A DNA stretch of 64,000 bases. Source: Caenorhabditis elegans (lineage: Eukaryota; Nematoda; Chromadorea; Rhabditida; Rhabditidae). Under the pieces are notes generated by a model. It was not told where the DNA came from. It saw only the letters and a program-made list of their open reading frames with translations, and ran no database searches. The number at the start of each line of letters is the position of its first letter. Position 1 is the stretch's first letter. The position numbers were made by a program, and so were the translations under genes. Below are positions 32,962 to 42,600 of the stretch, one piece after another. The stretch covers positions 3,038,001-3,102,000 of the forward strand of contig NC_003282.8 in NCBI RefSeq assembly GCF_000002985.6. The letters are read 5' to 3'.

Positions 32962-35900
32962 CTTGGGGGCCGAACCGGGGCCGAATCTCAGTTACAGGTT
33001 ACAATTGTCTTATTATCCAGGTCTTGATTAGTCAATTCCTGACTTGGGGGCCGAAACCATAGTCCAAAAGCGATAAAGATTATCCGGACTACTCATAGAC
33101 CGAATCGAGAATCTTACCGCTAGCATTTCACCACATTTCATACAGTTTCACATCACAACAGACATTTTTGATTGGAAAAGACAAATTTGCATCAAAAAAG
33201 ACAGTAATTATCGATTTTTGGAGCATTTTGACAGTTTTTGCATCAAAACAGACAGTTTGCCGCACATTTTGCAGTTTATTGTTACATAACAACACAATTT
33301 TCAGCACAGCATCGATTACATCGTCAGCAGAAAGCAGTTTTGTTGTGGATTTGGAAGAAAAATAGCAGAATCACAGGCGAAGCCATCGCCAATTTTACAT
33401 TTTTCACAAGAAACTCGGTTTTTTTCATAAAAATCGATAATTTTCGCGTGAAGGCACAAATTTTCGGATTTTCTTCGAGAAATACTATTTATTTCTTGAG
33501 TATACTGGTCTAAGGATTGATTTCCTTGGTTTTTGTGGAGATTTATTCAGTTTTAAGCTGAAAATCGTCAGTTTGCATCACAGAAAGTCTTTTACACTCT
33601 CAACACTCTCCACATTCCGAACACTCTCTCGCTCACTGCGGAGATTTCGTCGATAATCGATTTGGCGAAGGAAAAAGGAGATTTTAAACAATTTTTGGAT
33701 TTTTTCGTCTCATCGGCTACAAAACACATCGTTCAGTGGATTTAAAAGAAAATTTGCTAAATTATAGGCAAATCTATCGCTGATTTTTCAATAAAAGCTC
33801 AAATCTTTGATTTTCTGCAGAAATTTTCTAAAATTTCCAGAATTTCTTCAAGGAATACATCTAAAAGTGTTATTATTGGATTCAACAAATACAAAGGACT
33901 GAATTTATTGTGTTTCATCACAAATATTGCAATTTTCGGACTTATTTCGTCGATTTCGTCGCCGAAAGCTCACATTTCTGTCTGCACACTCCTCTTTCAC
34001 ACAGTCTCTCGCTCCGCTTTGAGAACTTGTCAATTATCGATTTTGTCAAGGGAAAAAGGATTTCAACAGAGTTTTCACAAGTTTTCTGAATTAAAAGTTT
34101 AAAAAGTAAAACATTTTCAGAATTTTCTTGGTTTTCATTGATTTGAAGACGACCGAAAAATCGATTTTCACACAGATTTTCGGTTTCAAGGAAGTTTTTC
34201 AAGAGGATTGGATACAAAGCGTCAAAGATTCTGATTTTAGCATAAATATTGAACAGTTATTGAAAGTTTTGAACTTTTCATGGGCAATTGAGCAAAATGA
34301 GCATTCTTTCAAATGAGCACACTTTCTACCTTGAAAAACTGCGGAAAGAGGTACAGGAAACATTTGCAGAATTCCGTGGTCTCAAGATTCAAGATGGTCA
34401 ATCATTTGCAGATTACTGTAACCGTATCGAATACTTGGCAGATGGATCGATTAGTCTAGGAAACTCAAGGAGGTACATTGAGGCAATGAAAAGGCTAAAA
34501 CTTAGGACGCTCATTTCTAATGAATACTATTATGTGGCAGAAGCAGAAGTATGTCGTGCACCACTGGCTGATCACTATAAGGTCTTGAAAAACTTTATCA
34601 TTAGCTATGTTCGAAAATTGGAAGAGAATAAAGAATTGTATTCTGCTGGAATTGTTGGTACATGTATGCCAGATATTTTCCGTAAACCACTGATTCTTGA
34701 AACTCCGACAGCTATTACACATGAGTTGACACTACAGTGGACAACAGTTTCAAATGTTGAAGAGCAAAAAGTTATGGTTACTGATGAGAATTCTACAATG
34801 TCAGAGGTTGATACCAAAACCTTGAAAGATCTTGATGTCATTATGAAAAAGTTCAACCTGAACTCTATAAGTGAAGTTGAGGAAAGGATTCAAGAAAGTT
34901 ATCGTTCAGATGATGCTCTTAAAAAGATTGTTCAAATTTATGAAGAGTCACAGAAAGAGTTACAAGAGTTACATGCCAAATTCAATGCAGCACAACATGA
35001 CCTAAGAAATCTTGAACTGAAATTGCAAATGGAACAGTATGATCATAAAAAGGCAATTACAAAATATGAAAATACACCAAAATGTTCTGATACAAGTGAT
35101 GTACAGTACTTTGAGAATGTTACAGACAGCTGTGAAGTAGAATCAAGCATGAGTTTTTCAAAATCTCTAAAGGATTCAGGTATTAAAAGTTATGGAATTG
35201 ACAATGATCACTCAGAAAACTATTTTGAAAGGGAGAAAGTGGACCAGAAAGCCAAGGATACATACTTGGGTCCCCCACTGAACTCCAACATTTTGGAAAA
35301 TTTTCAAAATTGCGATTCTATGTCTATTGTTACAACTGAATGTTCCAAAACTGATTGTGAGACTGAACATGAGACTCAAATTATTGATTCTCCAGATATT
35401 GACTATAAGAATGAAGACACTGATGCCATTGAAAAAGAAACCACATCAATTGAGTCAATTACAATCCAGGAGAAATCCTGTGACAATGAAAATGATAAGA
35501 TTGAGCACACTATGCACAACTCATTGAACAATCAGATACAAAAGGCCGGACTACAAAAGCCGGGAGATGTCGCCTGTGGCGGATTTTTTGACAAGAAAAT
35601 GAAGCGTAGAGTCAATGAGGAAATGCGTCCGCGTACAGATCCACCAACTGACTTGTCACAACAAGCATGTTATGGTACAGTATCTGATATATTGGATTGG
35701 AACAATTGGAGTCATGACAATTGGAAGGATATGAGTTGGCAAAGATTCGTTCGAGAATCGCGTCCTCGCAAGGATCCACCTTGGAGTTCGTGCCGTTCGG
35801 AAGCTGACATGTGTTATGGATGGAGATGGGATGTCAGTCAAGTTCCATCTTGCTCTCAGGATTGGAGAAGTCGTCACGTCTTGTTCACCCCTCGTCAAGC

Positions 35901-38180
35901 TGCAGAGGTTCAGTGACTCCATCATTCCTATGTGTATTTCAATATCTTTTTATTTTTTATATTTTCATCAGTTTATTATTTCCCCATCCCTTAAGAGTAG
36001 TAATTTTATTTTAAGTCTAGGTTCCCATATTTTCATCAATTCTTATAATTCTTTTCCCCACCCTTCTAAGTCTAGGAATTATATATTTTAAGTTAGGTCC
36101 TGTGTTATTATTCTTTATTCTCTTATTCCCTATTAGGTCCCGTAGAGTTTTTTTATTTAATTATTTTTGTATCCCCTTTTGGTAGTAGCTGAAGCCCATT
36201 TTCTGTGTGTGTCGGGATCAGGGAGGCGGAGCTCGAAAAAACCGGGGATGTCGGGTTTTACCCGTTTTCTCTTTTATTTTTCCCTCAACGCAAGCTCTTT
36301 TGTCATTTTGACACGCCAAAACCTCTGATTTCCTGCTCAACAAGTTTCGCGCCTTCCGATCTTGTTGACGCACTTTCAGTGCCTTGCGCACACGGCGACG
36401 CGAATCCAAGATTTCTCATCACTTCTCCCGCAAGAACGGGTGCAAGTCGGTCGACGCCGTGAGGCTCGCCGTTTTTCATAGGTTTTAAGGTTTAAGGTTT
36501 TTATTGTTTAAGTTTTTTTTATTGTTTTCAGTTAAGGAGAAAGTATTGTTTTTCTCCTTGTTTTTGGTATCTTGGTCTCGAGTATTTCGAGATATTATTG
36601 TTTCTCCTGGTTTTAAAAGACTTGTCTTTCTAATAAATTATTAGTAAGATATCAAAAGGTCTTCTGTTCTCAGTTTCTCAGTTTTCAAGGTTACATTGCT
36701 ACAGGTTGCATCATTAATAAGGTCTTGGAATATCAAAACCTTACTAAATGTAGGTAGGCACAAGCAGGTGTGAGTTGATCTCCTTGACGAAAGTCAGGCA
36801 AGCGTAGGTCATTACCCTAGGTACCTAACGTACGAACATTTTAGTTACGACACGCAGTTTTTTCTAAAGTAAATTTTAGAAAATGTTAAATTATCGATTT
36901 TAGGTCATTTTTCGAGTTTCAGCGAATTGCATTTTTTTTTGGCTGAAAATTTGACCAATTATGTAATTATGTTTGAAGTCAAGTTTCACTAGAAAATTAT
37001 GAAAATGTTGAAAATACATTTTTCACTGTTTTTTCCCGGCAAAAAAAACCCACAGACGCTATAGCTACCCCACTTTCCTTAAAACTTACAGGATAATAAA
37101 CTCCACAAATAAATTCCATTTGGACCTGCTACAGAAATGTCCAAAGCCAATGACGTCATTGAAAATACACATGTCACCACTCCAATCATCGACCAAATCA
37201 AGGACATCGATTCAAAAAATAAAAAGAATATCCAAACAGTTCGAGAGAAGAATGAGGTGCCTTCTTGTAGCTCATTGAACACTGGATAATAAATTTTCAT
37301 AAAACGAAAAAAAAAAAAAAATAGAGCAACCAAACCTGTAAATCGAGTGTTTACATCTCCCTGTCCAAAGTCAATCTCTCGGTTTCCCGCAAAAACGCCA
37401 GTGTGAACTGAGCCCGCGTGTTGGAATTTTCTAGTGTCGATAACCTCGGCGCGAGCCCAGTACTCGGAGAATCCAGCGATTATAGTGAAGAAGATACTGG
37501 GTATAATGGCATTTAGAATTTGTCCAGTAGGAATTAGGAGAAAATTTTTTAAAATTTTACAGTCTTTGGATTTTTTTGTTGTTAAAAATTCTAAAACAAT
37601 TCAAAAAGGATACCGTGAAAAAAGTTTGAATTAATAGGCTAGGCAAGCTTTTGCCTGCCTACTTAAATGCCTACCGCCTACTTTCTAAATTCCTCCCCGA
37701 AGGGATAGCAAACTTTGTGCACTAGTTCAGATTTTTTGAAATACAAAATTTGCAGCCAAAATGTTCCAAAAAAATTAAAATATGTTTAACTGGTTTATTT
37801 ATTTTTTCTAGGGTAATTTCTGATGTCTTAACTAATAATTTAAGACATTTTGAATTATTTTTTTAAAAACAATTTTTTTCTAGATAACTTTTTTAGGAAA
37901 AATGGAAGAAAAATGGAGCTATACAGCTAAGTTTTTTTAATCAACTAATAAGATTACATTTTTTATATTGTAAATTTTTTCTGAAACAACTGGTAAAAAA
38001 ATTTAAACACTCTAAAAATCTTCAAATTTTGAAACAATATTTATATTAATTTTTAAGAGTAATTTCTGAAGCAAATAGAACACAGAACACACCTTTAAAA
38101 AAATGAGTAAGTTGTACCTACCTAAAAATAAATGCACACATTGATATAATAATTGCAAGTTTGTGAGTTTTATCCATCAT
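32153..38180 (-). CDS. Clarin-family four-transmembrane protein
   Basis: Four exons join in frame: 38180-38122, 37496-37336, 37281-37090 and 32418-32153 (225 residues plus stop; vertebrate clarins are about 230). The order fits clarins, which are relatives of claudins and tetraspans. TM1 is at the N-terminus (KLAIIISMCAFIF). An extracellular loop has HTGVFAGNREIDFGQGD, aligning with the clarin YGLFHGE motif. TM2 follows (WIFFLFFESMSLIW), TM3 begins at AGPNGIYLWSLLSSVSHGG (clarin GPLGLYLLSFISG), and TM4 is SLCGLVALYIPPLTLVVF near the C-terminus. Clarin-1 is the Usher syndrome type 3 protein of sensory cells; the nematode role cannot be read here. The third intron is about 4.67 kb and contains the antisense ORF at 34288-35916 and the inverted copy of exon 4. 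The other introns are small (54-625 bases). Confidence 0.75.
33590..34080 (+). repeat. Diverged tandem duplication in the leader of the nested ORF
   Basis: The segment at about 33600-33695 (cactctctcgctc, then cgataatcgattt, then ggaaaaaggagatttt) is matched at about 33985-34065 (cacagtctctcgctc, tcaattatcgatttt, gggaaaaaggatttc). Flanking text is weakly alike, so an old duplication with a period near 380 bases is likely. Confidence 0.6.
34288..35916 (+). CDS. Intronless 542-codon ORF nested antisense in the clarin intron; unrecognised, possibly gag-like
   Basis: An uninterrupted frame of 1,629 bases; the start may be the ATG at 34288 or the MSIL methionine nine bases later. Base composition and sense codon use differ from neighbours: there is no intron in 1.6 kb in a gene-dense worm region. 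Residues 10-115 are helical (LEKLRKEVQETFAEFR, FADYCNRIEYLADGS, HYKVLKNFIISYVRKLEENK), and such a helical N-terminus could be a capsid-like domain; that is inference. Residues 180-270 form a coiled coil (EESQKELQELHAKFNAAQHD). A long acidic/Ser/Thr linker follows. The C-terminus is basic and aromatic with a doubled motif, RPRTDPP and later RPRKDPPW, each followed by CYG and tryptophans. No protease, polymerase or integrase is present. Alternative: a worm-specific host gene. Confidence 0.6.
   Translation: MSKMSILSNEHTFYLEKLRKEVQETFAEFRGLKIQDGQSFADYCNRIEYLADGSISLGNSRRYIEAMKRLKLRTLISNEYYYVAEAEVCRAPLADHYKVLKNFIISYVRKLEENKELYSAGIVGTCMPDIFRKPLILETPTAITHELTLQWTTVSNVEEQKVMVTDENSTMSEVDTKTLKDLDVIMKKFNLNSISEVEERIQESYRSDDALKKIVQIYEESQKELQELHAKFNAAQHDLRNLELKLQMEQYDHKKAITKYENTPKCSDTSDVQYFENVTDSCEVESSMSFSKSLKDSGIKSYGIDNDHSENYFEREKVDQKAKDTYLGPPLNSNILENFQNCDSMSIVTTECSKTDCETEHETQIIDSPDIDYKNEDTDAIEKETTSIESITIQEKSCDNENDKIEHTMHNSLNNQIQKAGLQKPGDVACGGFFDKKMKRRVNEEMRPRTDPPTDLSQQACYGTVSDILDWNNWSHDNWKDMSWQRFVRESRPRKDPPWSSCRSEADMCYGWRWDVSQVPSCSQDWRSRHVLFTPRQAAEVQ
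36205..36480. other. GC-rich block downstream of the nested ORF
   Basis: It is unusually balanced in composition for this region, with tcgggatcagggaggcggag, gacgcgaatccaag and ggtcgacgccgtgaggctcg. The 85-codon frame through it has no coding character that I trust. It may be a promoter/U3-like part of the element. From here to about 37080 nothing else is recognisable apart from a short aggtaggcacaagcaggtg motif near 36750. Confidence 0.4.
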
Positions 38181-39661
38181 TACCCATTAATAAAAAGAGC
38201 AGTGTTCCGTTGAAAAGGATACAAATTTCGTTCGAAAAATGAGAACTTAGGCGCCGAAATAGGCGGGAAATGAGATGTTGTTGAAATGGACAAAAAAGTG
38301 CAGCAGCCAGCGGCTTCTGGGGGTTTCGTAGTCCGTATTTTCCGTCAGTTTAGGCGCGTACAAACAGAAAACGAGCAGCCTGATCTGCCGGATATCCCTC
38401 ATGTTTCGCGACCGTCGTTTTGAATGTGGAGGCACTGACACTTTTTACGGACGGCACAGGAAGAAAAAAGTTGAGCAAATAGATAAATACAAGACGGGGA
38501 TCCCGAGTGAGCCAAATAGTGAGGATAATGACGATTATTAGGTTTTGAACCGTGTCTCAAGTGCCAATAGAGTCTAGGATCTTTGAAAAGTTTCTTGTTT
38601 TTTATAAATACGAGTAGGCATAAAACGCGTGCCTGCCTTTTTTTAAATCTGCCTGGCTGCTTCCGAGGCAACCTACGCCTACCTACCGGTCTTCTTGCGC
38701 TACCTGTTCTAAGCGGCCTACCTGCCTAACAGCCTCCAAGACGACTTTCCTGCCATCGAGGCAGTCTACATCTGTCGAACGGGTATCTTGCGATGTATAT
38801 TCTGCCTGCCTGTTTTGAAAGCAAGCCATGCCTGCCGGACTGCAACTACAGCGCCGTCATCAAGGCGACCTAGGCCTGCCTGACTTAAGTCAGGGGGAGA
38901 CCAACCCATGTCTACTTTACCTACACCAGCACCATGGGTGTCATTTTTCGATTTTTCGATGTTTTTCAGTTTTTCCTAACCTAGTACTTTCTTGCCTGGG
39001 AGACGTTCTATACCAGCCTTGTGCCTTCAAGGTGGCCGACCCTGCCTGACTAAATATTTCCAAATGAAATTATAAAATAAAATAAAAAACTTCGAAACTC
39101 ATGGAAGTTCGAAAATTCTTTATTTTCTGACATTTCTGAAAAATCCATAAAAATATTCCAAACATTTTGGAAATTTCTAGAATACCGAAAATTCTTTAAC
39201 AATTCAATCCGAAAATTGAAAAATCTAAAGTTCCGAATTTCCTAAAAACTTCTGAAATATATCAAAGTTATGAAAACAAAACTCCACATTTCAAAAAAAA
39301 TCTAAAAGTTCAAATACAAATTCTCAAAAATTCCGAAAAGATTTTGTATTAAAAAAAATCGTTTCGAAATATTCAGAAATTCAAAAATCACCGTTCTTAA
39401 AAATACAAACTCTGCTGTTTTTCAGGCAGGTAGGCGTAGGCATAGCCACGCCTGAAAACGAATAATTCAAGAAAAAATATTTATTGCACAACGAGAAGAT
39501 GATGAGATATCAATATAATGGAGAGGAGTATAATCAGAGGTTTTAGTTTCAGAAAGACATGGAAATGTGACAGACCCGATTCAAAAACAATACCCGCATT
39601 TTTTTTGCACAAAAAGTGAAAAATTAGCCAAACTGAGTGAAGTTTTCCGAGAGAAAAAAAC
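38181..39661. other. Spacer between clarin and M1 peptidase genes
   Basis: The part just after 38180 is the clarin promoter region; no clear TATA box is seen. Bases 38620-39055 contain one of the densest clusters of the dispersed cctgcctacc motif. Bases 39056-39460 are AT-rich and featureless, with a caggtaggcgtaggcat motif near 39426. Confidence 0.65.
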
Positions 39662-42600
39662 TCAGAAATTGGAGAGATCAGCGGCGAAAAACTGATGTAG
39701 AACACCTTGTGACACACTGGAAACCCATAAAAGGTACCGTTCGAGATATTCGAAATGTAATGAGAGAAGTGGTCCCCAGTTGGTGAGTAGACCACGTATC
39801 TGAAATTATGATTTTGGTTTTGTTAGCTTACAAGAATTTCAGCGGCAAAAAGCTCATTATTTTAGAATTTTTAAAGAGCCTGTGGTTTTGCTTTGCTCCG
39901 AGAGCAGTTGTTTGAAGAAAATTTTGGTAATTTTAATAGCCTATAGGACCTTCTGGAAGCTTTTTTGGGGAAAACTCACAAATCAAAATTTTTCAGTCAA
40001 AACTTTTCAGATTTTTTTTATAGGGTTTCCTGGCATGTTTTGTAGAATTTCAACATTTTTTTTAAATTCTAAAAGGGTTATTCAAGTAGTGTTTGAAAAT
40101 TAAAAGTGTATTTAAATACATTTGTGACGTCAATTTTCGATATCTTTATAATTTTCCGACACTACATTGAATAACCTCTTAAAAAATAAATAATTATTCT
40201 GGAAGATTTTTTGATTTTTTGAAAAGAAAATTGAAAAAGTTAAAACAATTTTCAACAAAAAAATATTCCAAAAATCTTCCAGGAAGTTTGCCTAGCGCTA
40301 GCGTTTTTGCATTATTTTGACAATTTAAGTAGTGCTGGACGTTAGGAAAACATTCTGGAACCTTTTTTTTAATTCTTTAAATTGACCAGAACATTTACCC
40401 ATTCTTATGCACCTTATGAAATTATCAAAAGTCTATTAAATTCAATTTTGAATCAGCTCGGGGGGGGGGGGGGCCTATAAATTATTGGAAACATGTATCG
40501 AAAATTTTCGAAAATTTTTAAGTTCAGCTAGAGAAAATTCGTAATTTTTTTCACCAAAAAAAATTTTCAATACTTAATTTTTTTCAAAAAACAAACTTCA
40601 AAAAAGTCTAAAAATATTTTTAATAACAATTTAAAAAATCCGCAAAACTTTATTTATTCCCACGGGTTGCTCCTAATTTTATCAAAATCGGTGGAAAAAA
40701 CAGAACTTTTTTTTAGGGGGTACAAGCTCTGATGAGTAAATTTAAGGTACCTGCTGAAGTTCATCAATAGTCTTGACAGAATGCAACAAAATCCGAGAAG
40801 CTGGAAGTATATCGGTAGAATTCGTTGAAAATAGTGCCGTTTTCTCAAATGTGCTCATTTTCGCAATCTCCGCCCAGAGATACTTGCGGAATGTTGGATT
40901 GTAGTGAAGTGAGAAGTCGGACTGCAAGAAATTAAAATTTTCAGAGCACTGATATCCAAAGTACCTGAAGAGCTGACGCGTAAACCACTGCATTCTTAGT
41001 GCTTACAATTGCTCGAGCAGTTCTTCGCAAAAGCTTCTGGTCGTGTGAACACGCCGCGAGTTGCACTGTCAGAGCCCATTTGGCTCCGGAGGACTGGAGA
41101 CGGCTATCGAGGAGGTCTTGCTGTAATTTTATCGTTGGAAGTAACTTAGGCCTTAGGATAGGGGAAATAGACAACACACTTTGCTCGCCGAAGTGTATAA
41201 ACATAAGATTCAAGTCTAAAGCTCGAGGAATAAGAGCTTCAGCCTCAATAGTTAGGGCCTGAGCCTACTCATGAATGTTCAATCTAAGCATCAAAGTGTG
41301 GAGAAGTCTGTGTTCCAAAACCTATGGGGACAAAGCCAAGAGCTTCCTAGACCACCCACTCAGAAAAGCCTTAACAGAGAACCCAGAGCTTCAGAGCCCA
41401 TTTAAAAGTGCGAAAAGTTGAAGCCAAACGATCTGACCTATTAAACCTGCTATGGTTAAAAATAGAACCAAATGTGTGTTGTAAACCTATTTTTATTCAC
41501 ATACCACAGTTTTCACTTCATCCGGTGTATTTGTGAATAACTGATGACACACTGCGGTCACTTGCTTGTGCACATCTTCCGTCCATTCATCAGGTGATCG
41601 GGACCATCTTTGAGTCTGAAATTTTAAATTTCAGAATTTCGCAAAAAAATTCACAAAACGACAAAGCTAAGGCCTAAGCCTAAGCCTAATATCTCGGCTC
41701 CTGTAAATCGAAATCGGCTGAAAATTCACAAGAAAACTTATTTCACTGCCGTCCTCCTGTCATTAAATTTTCGTGAGCTTAGACCGAAAACTGACAAAAC
41801 GCCAAACTTTAAGATTTTAAAAAATAGTTGAGGGGCATTTTGAAAAACCTTAAGCTCCATAACTCGGCGAGTTTTGATGGAATCAATTTGAAACTTCAGA
41901 CTTAAGCTTCTTGGTGGCCTATACAACTCTCTGTTAAATTTCGCTTTGATCGACCAACGGGAACCCTTTGAAAAATGAAAAAAAACGCTATAAACCCAAG
42001 CCTAAATGCTAACGCTCGCCACTGACGCCAAGCCCAGGCCAGAAAATTTCAAACTTACATAATAATCATTTTTACAAGACGAGAGTCCAGCTGCACATCT
42101 CATTTGATACAACTTTGCTAATCTTTCCGGTCGAACTAGCCATAGTGAAGCTGTTTCAGCATCCACCTGACTTTCATTCAACAAATGGTCCATCTGAGAG
42201 ATAACAGGCTCAAAATAGACAAGAATTGCCTTATTCAATTGAGTTGCCTTGTAGACATCAATAAATTTGTAAACTGCATCAATTCCAAAAAGCATCACTT
42301 CCATTTTAGTCTCATGTGCCAGATATCCAAGAAGATAGAGATAAAGATGAGGATTCACTGAATTTGAAAGAAAATATTCAGCGTCTAGGATCAATTGCAT
42401 TCGTGATTTCTCATTGATCTCCAGATGATTTTGATGTAATGTTCTAGCTAAAAGTTTCCAGTTCAACAAATCATAGTTTACTCGATACGGATATTTCCAT
42501 TCTGGATTCACAAGAACCGCCTGATTCGGAGAGATCTCTGCGTCTCCGAAGGAAACTGTTCGGTTTTTGAGCCAAAACTCTCGGATCACTTGTCCTTCGG

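Larger units (their letters stand above)
32962..36850 (+). mobile_element. Possible degenerate retroelement unit around the nested ORF
   Basis: The block starts abruptly after the inverted exon copy with ttgggggccgaaccgggg, repeated as ttgggggccgaaaccat at about 33048; such strings resemble primer-binding leaders of LTR elements. A 1.3 kb AT-rich leader follows, then the 542-codon ORF. A 3' stretch includes GC-rich sequence at 36205-36470 and an aataaa at about 36632. I could not find matching long terminal repeats, integrase or reverse transcriptase, so an LTR element is only one reading; a captured retrogene is another. Confidence 0.35.

Noticed and set aside
32962..36850. Complete LTR retrotransposon
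   Set aside because: No matching direct terminal repeats and no protease, reverse transcriptase or integrase could be found; kept only as a possible remnant.
39481..39795. 104-codon frame with a hydrophobic C-terminus as the end of the M1 peptidase
   Set aside because: Phase from the preceding exon (ending 40751) leads into a different frame that stops at 39662, giving a family-like helical end.
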